Source of the DNA: Pseudidiomarina mangrovi
Lineage (GTDB): Bacteria > Pseudomonadota > Gammaproteobacteria > Enterobacterales > Alteromonadaceae
DNA length: 64,000 nucleotides
Reading direction: 5' to 3'
Assembly (NCBI RefSeq): GCF_003999375.1
Contig: NZ_RJLC01000010.1
Span: forward strand, 62,001 to 126,000
Both the position numbers and the translations under genes were made by a program. The notes beneath the pieces are model-generated. The model ran no database searches. It saw only the letters and a program-made list of their open reading frames with translations, and was not told the origin of the DNA. Positions 16,398 to 25,628 of this stretch are shown here, in pieces (positions within the stretch are counted from its first letter, which is position 1; every line of letters starts with the position of its first letter).

Positions 16398-18296
16398 ATG
16401 CAGCCAGATTTTGCCGAACTGAAACGGTTTTTGCAGGATTGTCCGCCGTTTGATGAGTTAGACGCTGAGCAACTCGCTAATGTTAGTCGGCAGATGTTGG
16501 GCTTTTACCTGAATCAGCACACCATTGACCAGTTATTTGCCCAGCATAGTCCGGCGCTGTATATCGTGCGTTCTGGGGCATTTGATTTGCTGGCGCCAGA
16601 TGGCCATGTGATTGAGCGCCTCGAACAACATGACTTATTTGGCTATCCATCGCTGCTCAGCGGCCGTGCGGTGATTAATAAGCTGCAGTTAGTCGAAGAC
16701 GGCATTGTTTATATTGTACCGGCTACGGTATTTAACCAGCTACGGCAACAGCAGCAAGAATTTGAACGCTACTTTATTCGTGCTCATGGTCAGCGGTTGC
16801 TCGAAGAACAAGGCGGGCGGGCAGTGGGCCGTCCACAATCAAGCTGGCAAGCTGCCGCCGATAGTTCGTTGCAGCGCACGGTGGCGGAGGTATTGCAGCG
16901 GCAGCCGGTGATGTTACCCAGCCATACCTCCATTCGTGCCGCCGCTGAGCGCATGCGCGACGAACGCGTGTCATCGGTGATGATTGTTGATCACGATGCC
17001 GTTAAAGAGCCTGCCCCGTATACCTTAGTGGGAATTCTGACCGACCGTGACTTACGCAACCGGGTGGTGGCTCAAGGCTTGAGTAGTGAGCTGCAAGTCA
17101 ATGCCGTAATGACCCAAGCGCCGGCCGCAGTGTATGGTCGCCAGAGTCTGATGGATGTGCTGGCGGTGATGACCCAGCACAATATTCACCATGTTCCGGT
17201 GCTCGATGACAACGAGCAGCCGCTGGGTATGATCACCAATACCGATTTGATGCGACAACAGCGCAGTGAACCAGTGATGCTCATTAGTGCCATGAATAAA
17301 GCCGGTGACCTAGCCGAGCTGGTGGCGCAGGCAACAGAAATTCCGGCTTATATGCAGAGCTTCGCGGCGCGAGTCAGCGATACTCCTATGGTTGGCCGAC
17401 TGTTAGCAACCTTAACCGACGCCATGACCAAGCGCCTCATTCACTTTTATGAGCGCGAGCATGGCGTTGCCCCTGCGGCCTATGGCTGGCTGGCGTTTGG
17501 CTCGCAGGGGCGCGAAGATCAAACCTTAAGCTCCGACCAAGATAATGGCTTGCTGCTCAACGATGGTTTGAACGAAGCGCAATTAGCTTGGTTCGCTGGG
17601 CTCGGTGAGTATGTTTGTGATGGCTTGCACCAGTGCGGCATTCCGTTGTGCCCGGGCAACATCATGGCCAGTAATGCCGACTGCCGCCGTACCTTAAGTG
17701 GTTGGTTGGAACGCTTCAGCCAATGGACCCGTGAGCCGACCCCAAAGGCCTTGATGTATTGCCAGATCTTTTTCGACAGTCGCTTAGTGCACGGGCATAA
17801 GCGTTTGTACCAGCAGTATCGGCAGCAGGTCGCCGAACTCGGTCAACAGGATTTCTTCTTAGCCAACTTGGCGCGCTTGCAGGTTAGTGTGCAGGTGCCG
17901 TTGGGGCTATTTAATCGCTTTCGTGGCACCGAATCTGGCAAAGATAGCGACTTTATTAATATCAAACGCTACGGCATTGCGCTGATTAATGACATTGTGC
18001 GCACCTACGCGCTGCAAGCGGGAATTAGTGCGCCGCAAACCTTGCAACGTATCGAGTTATTAAAAGGGAGTCGATTATTGAATCGTCGCGATGGTCAAGC
18101 GCTGCAAGAAGCTTGGCTGTTTCTCACCGAGTTGCGGTTACAGCATCAATTGCAAGTGTGGGGAACTGAACAGCCCAAGAACGCGCTCGATCCAGATAGC
18201 CTCGGCACCCTAACGCGGCGGCAACTCAAGTCGGCGTTTCGCATCATCAAGGAATGCCAGCAGGGCATTGGCTTGAAATTCGGACGGGTCGGCTAG
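16398..18296 (+). CDS. Cyclic-nucleotide-binding/CBS/DUF294 putative nucleotidyltransferase
   Basis: A 632-residue cytosolic protein. In order: a cNMP-binding-like domain (about 15-130, LYIVRSGAFDLLAPDG), a pair of CBS domains (about 165-290, each with a LTDRDLRN or ITNTDLMR end), a DUF294 nucleotidyltransferase-like domain with GSQGREDQTL and SSDQDNG (about 367-385), and a DUF294_C helical domain. The relation to GlnD/GlnE-type transferases suggests it modifies a protein or nucleotide in response to adenylates, but the target is unknown. It is found with ActP-like symporters and acetate sensors in related bacteria. AAGGAG precedes the ATG, and the stop overlaps the exonuclease start. Confidence 0.92.
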   Translation: MQPDFAELKRFLQDCPPFDELDAEQLANVSRQMLGFYLNQHTIDQLFAQHSPALYIVRSGAFDLLAPDGHVIERLEQHDLFGYPSLLSGRAVINKLQLVEDGIVYIVPATVFNQLRQQQQEFERYFIRAHGQRLLEEQGGRAVGRPQSSWQAAADSSLQRTVAEVLQRQPVMLPSHTSIRAAAERMRDERVSSVMIVDHDAVKEPAPYTLVGILTDRDLRNRVVAQGLSSELQVNAVMTQAPAAVYGRQSLMDVLAVMTQHNIHHVPVLDDNEQPLGMITNTDLMRQQRSEPVMLISAMNKAGDLAELVAQATEIPAYMQSFAARVSDTPMVGRLLATLTDAMTKRLIHFYEREHGVAPAAYGWLAFGSQGREDQTLSSDQDNGLLLNDGLNEAQLAWFAGLGEYVCDGLHQCGIPLCPGNIMASNADCRRTLSGWLERFSQWTREPTPKALMYCQIFFDSRLVHGHKRLYQQYRQQVAELGQQDFFLANLARLQVSVQVPLGLFNRFRGTESGKDSDFINIKRYGIALINDIVRTYALQAGISAPQTLQRIELLKGSRLLNRRDGQALQEAWLFLTELRLQHQLQVWGTEQPKNALDPDSLGTLTRRQLKSAFRIIKECQQGIGLKFGRVG

Positions 18297-18916
18297 TGCT
18301 GCGGCAGTGGTGGCAGCGACGGCGCTTGCTGGAGCAATCGTGGCAGCAGCAGCGCTATATAGCCTTGGATTGCGAGACCAGTGGCTTGGATCCAGCACAG
18401 GATAAGCTGTTGGCACTGGCTTGGGTGGAACTGCGGCCGCCGCTTATGGATTTTAGCACGACCGCCTATCATGTGTTTGCAACCGCCGATACTGACCTTA
18501 AGCAAAGCCCGGTGGTGCATGGCTTAGTACAACGTGATTTTATTGCTCACAGCGATCCAGTTACAGCTTTACAGCAATTGCAGGCGGTACTCGAGGGCGC
18601 GGTGCTGGTTTGTCACCACGTGCAATTAGATTGGCAATTTCTGCGCCGTGCTGCCGAGCGTCATCAGGTAAAGCTACAACCTCTGGCTCTGATTGACACC
18701 TTGCAACTCGAAGCCAGACGCTTGCGTAACCAGCAACATCACCTGCCGCGCGGCAGTTTAACCTTGGCCCGCTGTCGCCAGCGCTATAACTTGCCCGATT
18801 ATGCCGCGCATCATGCCTTAAGTGACGCTATTGCCTGTGGAGAGCTATTTCTGGCCCAAGCGTACCGCTTTGCAGGCCGCGCCAATGTTGCAGTTCGCGA
18901 ATTTGTCACAAAATAA
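18296..18916 (+). CDS. DnaQ-like 3'-5' exonuclease (DEDDh family)
   Basis: A 206-residue protein with an exonuclease fold like Pol III epsilon or RNase T. Motif I is ALDCETSG (Asp25, Glu27), motif II is CHHVQLDWQFL, and motif III is HHALSDA with the catalytic His and Asp near the C-terminus, so the active site is complete. I choose the GTG at 18296, which shares its G with the TAG stop of the previous gene; an ATG at 18254 would overlap by 43 bp. The tight coupling to the DUF294 gene points to one transcript. Whether it acts on DNA, RNA or a small nucleotide is not shown. Confidence 0.85.
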   Translation: MLRQWWQRRRLLEQSWQQQRYIALDCETSGLDPAQDKLLALAWVELRPPLMDFSTTAYHVFATADTDLKQSPVVHGLVQRDFIAHSDPVTALQQLQAVLEGAVLVCHHVQLDWQFLRRAAERHQVKLQPLALIDTLQLEARRLRNQQHHLPRGSLTLARCRQRYNLPDYAAHHALSDAIACGELFLAQAYRFAGRANVAVREFVTK

Positions 18917-19116
18917 TCAATAAAAACGCAAAAAACTTAGTTTTTGCCCCTCGACAAGGTTGCTCAATGGGTTCTTTTTGATTAGTATCGGGGTTGATCG
19001 GTTGGCGTTTATGCTGGCTTCGCTGTCATTAGACCCCGATCGGAACGAGCACGAAGACCGTTCACGTGCCAGTTTAAACCTAGTAAGTCACTTAGAAAGT
19101 GATCCAGGGAGAAGAT
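18917..19116 (+). other. 200-bp leader region of the TonB receptor gene
   Basis: An A/T-rich start holds GCAAAAAACT/AGTTTTTGC (18928-18947), a weak hairpin that may end the upstream operon. Further on, ATCGGGGT (18987-18994) is exactly complementary to ACCCCGAT (19033-19040), which would close a 38-nt loop in the DNA or in a leader RNA. I see no convincing -35/-10 pair and no known riboswitch. Confidence 0.4.
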
Positions 19117-21792
19117 ATGTATACTAACAATAAATTAGCTAAGTCTATCCGCTTAGCGCTTATGTTTGGTGGCGCTTCATTAGCGTTATCAGGCGCAGCT
19201 ATTGCCCAAGAAGCACAAGATGGGGAAGAAGTTGAAGAAGCGCAAGAGCGTATCCAAGTTACCGGTTCACGCATCAAGCGTACCGATATGGAAGGTGCAG
19301 TACCAGTAACAGTTATCGACCGTGAAGCGATCGACCTGTCTGGTGACATGTCTGTATCTGACATCATCCGTAACACTACTTTTAACTCTGCCGGTTCATT
19401 CCGTCCACAGTCTGGTAGCTCAGCACAAGGTGTTGCGCAAGTAGATTTACGTGGTCTGGGTGCATCACGTACCCTGGTATTGGTTGACGGCCGTCGTTTG
19501 ACTATGTCGCCATCTACTGGTTCTAGCCAAGACTTGAACGCTATCCCATTGGGTGCTGTAGAGCGTATCGAAATCTTGTCTGATGGTGCATCTGCTATCT
19601 ACGGTTCTGATGCAATCGGTGGTGTAATCAACGTTATCACGCGTAAAGACTACAACGGCGCACAAATCACTTTAGGTGCTGGCCAAGTTTCTGTTCCTGC
19701 TGATGGCGGTGATCGTGAGCAAGGTAGCGTGTTGTTCGGTTCTTCTGATTCTAAAACCCAATTATTGGGTGGCGTATCTTGGAACACTCGTGAAATCGTA
19801 TTTGAGCGTGACTACCCATGGGTACAATCAGGTTCATCAATCTACGGTAACAACTTCCGTTATTGGACTGGTACTGCATGGAGCGGTTTTAGTGGCGTTC
19901 CTAATGGCTGTGGCGAAGAAAACTTCTTTGCTGATGGCGCTCTGTGTCGTTATAACTTTAACGCTACTAACGCTAATGAAGCCTCTTCACGTAACCAATC
20001 ATTGTTCCTGAAAGGCCGTCACCAGATCAACAATGACTGGGCATTCTATGCGAACGCTAGCATTGCTGAAACTGAGTCATTTGGTCGTTATGCACCAGCC
20101 CCAGATTCAAACATCTTCTACGCTGGCTTAGCAACTGATGGCGATAGCTACAACAACCCAACCAACCCAGATGCGTGGATGTATGACCCACGTAACCCAA
20201 ATGCAGTAGCATTCACTTGGGCTGGTCCACAAAACGCGCCAGTAGCGTTCTATCACCGCTTTGCCGCCATGGGTAACCGTGACAGCACCGTAACCAACAA
20301 CAATAAAGACTTGTTGTTAGGTTTTGAAGGTACTGTGGGTGATTTAGAAGTTGATTTCGGCTACCGTCGTGTACGTAACACTACTAACGATATCGGTAAT
20401 GGCTATTTGGCTGCTACGACTGCATGGTCTAACGTTAACAACTTTAACCCTGGTTACTGTTCTGATGGTTCGTTTGATGCGCAAAACTGTAGCTTTGGTT
20501 ATGACATTCAGTCGCCAGGCGCAAACCCAGCGAACGTTTTAGCTGCTGGTGTGGTCACCATCTCACGTATCTCACGCTTTGATATCGATGAGTATTTTGC
20601 CAACACCTCATTTGACGTAATGGAAACCGAAGCTGGTATGATCCAAGCCTTCGTTGGTTTCGAGCACCGTCAAGAGCGTTATCAAGATAAATACGACTCA
20701 CAATCAGAAGCCGGCTTGGTCGGTGGTTCAGCAGGTAACTCTGCAGGTGGTGGTCGTCGTGTGAACTCTGGCTTCTTCGAAGTGTTAGTTCCAGTCACTT
20801 ATGACTTCGAACTGAACTTTGCAGGCCGTTTCGATAAGTACTCAGACTTCGGTTCTAACTTCTCACCAAAAGCTAGCTTTAAGTGGGCGATTTCTGATGA
20901 TATCATCTGGCGTGGTTCATGGGGTCAAGGTTTCCGTGCACCGTCACTGGACATCTTAACTCAGTTAACTTCGTTCTCTGCCGACTCAGTCGTTGACGCG
21001 CAAACCAGCTTGGTATTGTGTGGTAACGCTACTGTCGCTTGTCAGGTTAATGCCTACTACATCGCTAACCCAGATTTGGCCGCTGAAAACTCACGTCAAA
21101 TCTCGACTGGTTTAGCGGTTAACGTCACTGATGATATCAACTTCGCGTTAGACTACTATGACATCACTATCAGTGACCGTATTCGTTCATTCGGTTCACA
21201 GACACTGATTGACCGTACTCTAGCAGGGGATCCAATTCCTCCTGGTTTGGGTGTAACTCGTGATGCCAACGGCGTAATCACGCGTATTGATGCTGGTTAT
21301 GGTAACGAAGGTACTGTGACTACTTCAGGTCTTGACTTCAACATTCGCGTAAACTGGGACTTCGGTTCAGCTGGCGCGTTGACGCAAAACTTGCAAGCAT
21401 CACACATGCTTGACTACTCAACTGACGGTGGCCGTAACATCGTTCGTGACCCAGGTTTACCACGTAACCGCGTGGTATTCAGTAACACTTACAACCTGAA
21501 CGACTGGACATTTGCCTACAACATGAACTTCATTGGCAACCAGTACAACAGCGTTGTTGCTGATGTAAATGGTGCAGATGGCGTAGCACGTAGCGGTAAC
21601 ATTGGTTCATGGACTACTCACGATGTACAAGTGAGCTATGATACTCAGTGGGACAACCGTTTCACTTTCGGTGTTCAGAACGCGTTTGAGAAGTTACCAC
21701 AACTTCGTTCATACGGCGGTCGTGACTACAACTACAACCTGTATAACGGTTGGGGTCGTGTCATGTACGTTCGTTTCCAACAAAACTTCTAA
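19117..21792 (+). CDS. TonB-dependent outer-membrane receptor
   Basis: An 891-residue receptor. A signal peptide ends near AIAQ (about residue 31), an acidic stretch follows, then ERIQVTGSRIKR, the usual N-terminal element of this large Alteromonadales receptor group, and a plug domain (about 50-170, VDLRGLGASRTLVLVDGRR, IYGSDAIGGVINVITRK). A 22-stranded barrel ends in VMYVRFQQNF with a terminal Phe. The ATG at 19117 is preferred over GTG 19099 because GGGAGA precedes it. Codon use is strongly biased to CGT, GGT and AAC, as in highly expressed genes. The ligand cannot be told; relatives import siderophores, peptides, glycans or B12. A strong terminator follows and no transport partner gene is adjacent. 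Confidence 0.96.
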   Translation: MYTNNKLAKSIRLALMFGGASLALSGAAIAQEAQDGEEVEEAQERIQVTGSRIKRTDMEGAVPVTVIDREAIDLSGDMSVSDIIRNTTFNSAGSFRPQSGSSAQGVAQVDLRGLGASRTLVLVDGRRLTMSPSTGSSQDLNAIPLGAVERIEILSDGASAIYGSDAIGGVINVITRKDYNGAQITLGAGQVSVPADGGDREQGSVLFGSSDSKTQLLGGVSWNTREIVFERDYPWVQSGSSIYGNNFRYWTGTAWSGFSGVPNGCGEENFFADGALCRYNFNATNANEASSRNQSLFLKGRHQINNDWAFYANASIAETESFGRYAPAPDSNIFYAGLATDGDSYNNPTNPDAWMYDPRNPNAVAFTWAGPQNAPVAFYHRFAAMGNRDSTVTNNNKDLLLGFEGTVGDLEVDFGYRRVRNTTNDIGNGYLAATTAWSNVNNFNPGYCSDGSFDAQNCSFGYDIQSPGANPANVLAAGVVTISRISRFDIDEYFANTSFDVMETEAGMIQAFVGFEHRQERYQDKYDSQSEAGLVGGSAGNSAGGGRRVNSGFFEVLVPVTYDFELNFAGRFDKYSDFGSNFSPKASFKWAISDDIIWRGSWGQGFRAPSLDILTQLTSFSADSVVDAQTSLVLCGNATVACQVNAYYIANPDLAAENSRQISTGLAVNVTDDINFALDYYDITISDRIRSFGSQTLIDRTLAGDPIPPGLGVTRDANGVITRIDAGYGNEGTVTTSGLDFNIRVNWDFGSAGALTQNLQASHMLDYSTDGGRNIVRDPGLPRNRVVFSNTYNLNDWTFAYNMNFIGNQYNSVVADVNGADGVARSGNIGSWTTHDVQVSYDTQWDNRFTFGVQNAFEKLPQLRSYGGRDYNYNLYNGWGRVMYVRFQQNF

Positions 21793-21820
21793 TCTAGAGG
21801 TTTTATTGAACGCAATTAAA

Positions 21821-21844
21821 ACGGGGCCTAAGGCCCCGTTTTTT
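21821..21844 (+). terminator. Rho-independent terminator after the TonB receptor
   Basis: ACGGGGCC/GGCCCCGT stem with a TAA loop and a run of six T, preceded by A residues. It lies about 30 bp past the receptor stop and just before the end of the convergent methyltransferase gene, so it may serve both. Confidence 0.92.
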
Positions 21845-21868
21845 ATGTTTGAAAGAATAGTTTTTTAG

Positions 21869-22849
21869 TTAGGCAGATTTGGTTAGTACCAACACCCAGC
21901 CAAATAATTTTCCATCAATGGCTAATTCTTCCGCCGTTAAAGTCATATCGAGTTGTTTCGCAGATTTAACCAGTGTGCTGATGTCTTTTTTAGCGAGAGA
22001 TGCGTTTAGCTGGTCTTCGACGCGCATGCGATGGTCATTCAGTAGACGATACTCTAATCCAAGAGCTTCCATGAGCTGAGGTTGATTGGTTGCGGTCATG
22101 GCTTGTAGTAAACGGGCTACACGGCTAATGACGTCGTTGACATAGGCTTTTTGACCAGCAGCACTGAAACGCTCTTGTAAGATATCCATGGTCCACTTTA
22201 ATGAACGACTCAAAATAGTGTGATGTGGAAAGGTTTGCCAGCCCTCTAAACCTATTTGTGGGATGGCCTGACGAGCTAAGTCAAAATACATATCCGCTTG
22301 CTGAAATAGTGGACTTACCTCAAGACAATAGCGCAGCACTTCAACCGCATGCTGTGAATTTTTAGTCAACTCACTGTTACTGTGGTGACTGACGAAGATT
22401 GCCTTTGCGCCCGGCTTTAGCGCTTTAGCCAATGCCCGCATACTTTCTTTACGATCACTGTATTCGAAGCCAAACTGGCTAACGGCCAAATCTACCGACT
22501 GGTCTGCAAAAGGCAGTTCTTCAGCAGCAACAGCGCTATGAAAGGTAATGGCTTTGAGCTTTTTCGCAATAGTAGGTTGCTGCTCAAATTGCTTGGCTGG
22601 ATTGATCACCGCTTTATCGAGCCCCTCTACGCTAAAATGACGTTGATTAGCACGACCATAATCATAGGCCAAAATAGCTAAGGCGCCATTGCCGGTGCCG
22701 ATGTCTATAATCTTCGCGGTTGCTGGTGCGCTGGCAAATTGGTGCTCCCAGAATTGTTTTAATTCGCCGCTGTAGCCATCTTTGACGTTGCCTTCAGCAA
22801 AGCTATTGAGCACGCCGCTGGTTTGCCAATAGGCACTCCAATGTTCCAT
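21869..22849 (-). CDS. Class I SAM-dependent methyltransferase
   Basis: A 326-residue cytosolic protein with the SAM-binding motif IIDIGTGNGALAIL (about residues 42-55), an acidic motif II region (VEGLDKA), and motif IV-like AVSQFGFEYSD. The long C-terminal part is helical and ends in FGWVLVLTKS. TAAGGAG precedes the ATG. Substrate unknown: the fold is shared by methylases of small molecules, quinones and proteins. Its mRNA starts just after the tRNA-Arg gene on the same strand; TTGGCA and TACCAT with a 17-bp spacer near 22910-22950 could be its promoter. Confidence 0.85.
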   Translation of the reverse strand: MEHWSAYWQTSGVLNSFAEGNVKDGYSGELKQFWEHQFASAPATAKIIDIGTGNGALAILAYDYGRANQRHFSVEGLDKAVINPAKQFEQQPTIAKKLKAITFHSAVAAEELPFADQSVDLAVSQFGFEYSDRKESMRALAKALKPGAKAIFVSHHSNSELTKNSQHAVEVLRYCLEVSPLFQQADMYFDLARQAIPQIGLEGWQTFPHHTILSRSLKWTMDILQERFSAAGQKAYVNDVISRVARLLQAMTATNQPQLMEALGLEYRLLNDHRMRVEDQLNASLAKKDISTLVKSAKQLDMTLTAEELAIDGKLFGWVLVLTKSA

Positions 22850-22955
22850 AGTTACTCCTTAGTGGCCAGACGCAGGTGCGCCCAGCGTTGATGGGATATG
22901 TCGCAGCTAGATGGTAGAGGGTTATGCTTTGAATGCCAAGTATTACAGCAGAAAA

Positions 22956-23032
22956 TGGCGTTCCCGGCGGGATTTGAACCTGCGACCTGCCCCTTAGGAG
23001 GGGGCTGCTCTATCCAGCTGAGCTACGGGAAC
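22956..23032 (-). tRNA. tRNA-Arg(CCT)
   Basis: A 77-nt cloverleaf on the minus strand: acceptor GTTCCCG/CGGGAAC, D arm with AGCTCAGCTGGATAGAGC, anticodon stem GCCCC/GGGGC with loop CTCCTAA (anticodon CCT), T arm with GGTTCAAATCC, and encoded CCA. It reads the rare AGG codon. tRNA-Arg(CCT) genes are frequent integration sites, but no integrase lies nearby. Confidence 0.97.
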
Positions 23033-23034
23033 TT

Positions 23035-23063
23035 AGCCAGGTTAAGAGGGACTTAACCTGGCT
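23035..23063. repeat. 12-bp inverted repeat abutting the tRNA-Arg gene
   Basis: AGCCAGGTTAAG and its exact reverse complement are separated by AGGGA. The structure lies between the end of the minus-strand S9 peptidase gene and the 5' end of the tRNA (2 bp away). It has no T run, so it is not a standard rho-independent terminator. It may still stabilise or end the peptidase mRNA, or affect tRNA 5' processing. Confidence 0.7.
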
Positions 23064-23072
23064 TAACGAAGG

Positions 23073-25022
23073 TTATTTGCTACTACGCTTGCCGCCAATA
23101 TGCTCGGCAAAGAATAGTTCTAGTTCGCGGTATAAATCGAAGCGGTTCTGCTCTTTTTGGAAACCGTGACCTTCATCGCGGACCATGGATTTATACGGTT
23201 TTTTCGCCGCCTTGAGAGCACGCGTTAGCGCTTCGTATTGAGCCATGGGCACGCGTACGTCATCTTCACCGTGAACGATATACAATGGCACTTTGATTTT
23301 ATCGACTTGGAAGGCGGGTGAGTTCGCTTCAAGCTCGGCTTTGTCATCGCCTAAAACGCGCGATAAATAGCGTCGGCCACTTTCTCGTGAGGGGATATCG
23401 CCATCGGTTTTCATCACTGGTAGTGAGTACACGCCAACATAACCGACACTGCACTGGTACAGATCTGGCTCACGCACCACGCCCATCAGTGAGGCATAGC
23501 CACCGTAACTGCCGCCGTAAATACAGATGCGGTCTTTATCGGCGTAGCCTTGTTCAATGGCCCACAAGGTGGCATCAGTGACATCATCTTGCATTTCGCG
23601 GCCCCATTTACGATAGCCGGCTTCGATAAATTCTTGGCCGTAACCACCCGAGCCACGGAAGTTTACTTGCACCACCGCATAACCGCGGTTGGCAAAGAAC
23701 TGATTCTCGTCGCTAAAGCCCCAATCGTCGCGGATACCATGTGGGCCGCCATGAATATTCATGATGGTTGGTAATGGGCTGCTGCCGTCATAGCCATTGG
23801 GTAGGGTGATGTAGCCGTGAATGGTTAAGCCGTCACGCGCAGTGAAACTAAATGGCTTCATTTCGCCCATGGCTAACGGATCAAGCTTAGGTTTTGGCGA
23901 CGCCACATAGCCGGCTTTTAGGGTTTCGGTGTCAAAAATATAGTATTCGCCGGCGTTGCGGTCAGAACGAACAAAGACCACCGCCTGCTTACCATCGCGG
24001 GTAACGTTACGAATGGTCACGCGCTGGCCCGGAAACGCCTGCTCAAGATTCTTTAACAGCTTGGCCGATGGGCTATCATCAATATAGGTGCGTTCGACAT
24101 AGCCGGGCATAAAGTCGAAGGCGACAGTTTCGTCATTCAGGCCATTGACGCGCGAATACACATCAACCACTGGATTGTCAGCAATTTTCTTAATTTCTGC
24201 ACTGTCGGTATCGAATTGATACACCGCTTGGGTCTTACTGTCGTGCGACGAATACATGTAAGCATAGCGGTTATCAGTAGCAAAGCCGGCAAAACCAACG
24301 CTGGTAGCAGTCAAGCCGTCGAGTTTCAGCTCTTTCCAGTCATCATTATTGGGGCTGCGATAGTAGAACCATGAGGTGCCTTTGCCGTATTCGTCTTTAC
24401 GGGTTTCCTCGTAGGCGACCGCTAAACGAATTTTGCCGGTGTTATCGGTCAATAGTGCGTTGGCTTTCGGGGGTTGGTCGCCGACGAAGTATTCACGACC
24501 ATCGTTGACATTCAATAAATGCGCCTTGGCTTCACCGCCATCGGCGAAATGCCGTTTGGCAATCAGAATATGTTCTGGATCATCGGGCAACAAATTGAGG
24601 ATAGTGAACCCCGAACGTTGTACTTTGAAGATCTCGCGACGGTTACTGCCGTCGGCATTGGCTGCATACAAACTCGGTACGCCGCCTTGACGATCAAGAT
24701 AACCAACAAATTTTGCCCCAGTAAAGATAATGCGCTCTGGGGTAACCCAGGAGATACCGGCGAAGCGAATGTTGTCACCGAAGGCAAAGCTGGTGGTAAT
24801 TTTGCGTTGCTCGCGGTCGAAAATGACTATTTGGTCACGCGGGCCATCGCTGGCTTTAATGGCGAAATACTTACCGGTGGGTGAGATCACCACATCTTCA
24901 TACTGTGAGCGTTCGAAAAAATGCTCAACCGGGATTAAATCGCTACTGGCATGGGTGGGCATTGAGCTGGCCCCCAAAAATAACAGTAGCGTGAGGTGAA
25001 GAAGAATTGTTACACGTTTCAT
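23073..25022 (-). CDS. Secreted S9 family prolyl oligopeptidase / dipeptidyl-peptidase-like enzyme
   Basis: A 649-residue peptidase with a signal peptide (cut near THASS, about residue 26), an N-terminal seven-bladed propeller region and a C-terminal alpha/beta hydrolase. The catalytic triad is visible: Ser505 in GGSYGGYAS, Asp588 in HGEDDVRVP and His619 in DEGHGF. Enzymes of this type cut short peptides, often after proline, in the periplasm or outside the cell, which suits a protein-degrading marine lifestyle together with the S8 protease, the TonB receptor and the peptide transporter in this window. It is a single-gene unit ending near the 12-bp inverted repeat before tRNA-Arg. Confidence 0.94.
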   Translation of the reverse strand: MKRVTILLHLTLLLFLGASSMPTHASSDLIPVEHFFERSQYEDVVISPTGKYFAIKASDGPRDQIVIFDREQRKITTSFAFGDNIRFAGISWVTPERIIFTGAKFVGYLDRQGGVPSLYAANADGSNRREIFKVQRSGFTILNLLPDDPEHILIAKRHFADGGEAKAHLLNVNDGREYFVGDQPPKANALLTDNTGKIRLAVAYEETRKDEYGKGTSWFYYRSPNNDDWKELKLDGLTATSVGFAGFATDNRYAYMYSSHDSKTQAVYQFDTDSAEIKKIADNPVVDVYSRVNGLNDETVAFDFMPGYVERTYIDDSPSAKLLKNLEQAFPGQRVTIRNVTRDGKQAVVFVRSDRNAGEYYIFDTETLKAGYVASPKPKLDPLAMGEMKPFSFTARDGLTIHGYITLPNGYDGSSPLPTIMNIHGGPHGIRDDWGFSDENQFFANRGYAVVQVNFRGSGGYGQEFIEAGYRKWGREMQDDVTDATLWAIEQGYADKDRICIYGGSYGGYASLMGVVREPDLYQCSVGYVGVYSLPVMKTDGDIPSRESGRRYLSRVLGDDKAELEANSPAFQVDKIKVPLYIVHGEDDVRVPMAQYEALTRALKAAKKPYKSMVRDEGHGFQKEQNRFDLYRELELFFAEHIGGKRSSK

Positions 25023-25105
25023 GATAAGCCTTGTTATATAATCGTTAGCGTTGTTAACAGTAACATTATGACTACATGACCAAGCTGATGAAACCCTTTA
25101 AACAC

Positions 25106-25134
25106 AAAAAAGCCGACAATGATGTCGGCTTTTT
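25106..25134. terminator. Bidirectional terminator downstream of rpsT
   Basis: AGCCGACA/TGTCGGCT stem with an ATGA loop, flanked by A and T runs. It ends the minus-strand rpsT transcript and separates it from the S9 peptidase gene. Confidence 0.92.
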
Positions 25135-25170
25135 CAAGGTAATTGTAAGTAACCGTTACAATACGGTGAC

Positions 25171-25434
25171 TTAGCTCAACGCGCTGATTTTTGCGTTCAA
25201 GCGGGCCTTATGGCGAGCGGCTTTGTTTTTGCCGATCAAACCTTTGGTCGCGTAACGATCCAACACTGGCTGAAGAGAAGTGAATGCCTGCGTTGCAGCC
25301 GCTTTATCGCCTGCTTCAACTGCAGCAGTTACTTTCTTCAACAAGGTACGCATCATTGAGCGACGGCTCGCGTTGTGGCGGCGGTTCTTTTCCGCTTGTA
25401 CCGCACGCTTTTTCGCAGACTTAATATTAGCCAA
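25171..25434 (-). CDS. rpsT: 30S ribosomal protein S20
   Basis: An 87-residue, very basic protein ([21 protein letters not shown] start; C-terminal [16 protein letters not shown]) of normal S20 length. It binds 16S rRNA in the small subunit. An AGGAG site precedes the ATG. It is divergent from the DUF885-murJ genes, the common gammaproteobacterial arrangement around murJ. Confidence 0.99.
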   Translation of the reverse strand: MANIKSAKKRAVQAEKNRRHNASRRSMMRTLLKKVTAAVEAGDKAAATQAFTSLQPVLDRYATKGLIGKNKAARHKARLNAKISALS

Positions 25435-25485
25435 GGTGGACTCCTAAAATTCGTTATCTGTGTGCAATGGTGTAATAGGGCGGGG

Positions 25486-25514
25486 AATATGCCTGTTTTT
25501 GGAGTTAAAGTCAA
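25486..25514 (-). promoter_or_regulatory. rpsT promoter
   Basis: On the minus strand, TTGACT (25514-25509) and CATATT (25491-25486) are 17 bp apart. They are followed by a GC-rich discriminator (CCCCGCCC), as seen in promoters under stringent (ppGpp) control. It lies about 50 bp before the rpsT ATG. Confidence 0.75.
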
Positions 25515-25628
25515 GCCTGTAATTGGCAAAACACAACTGTAAATAGCTCTACGCCTTGGCGGTATTCTACGCTATTCTTAAGTAGATCTCACCCGACAAT
25601 AACGAAAACAACAGACATCGAGGCTGCT

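Noticed and set aside
22956-23032. tRNA-Arg as an integration site of a mobile element
   Set aside because: I see no integrase and no repeat of the tRNA 3' end nearby, and the flanking genes look like ordinary chromosome.
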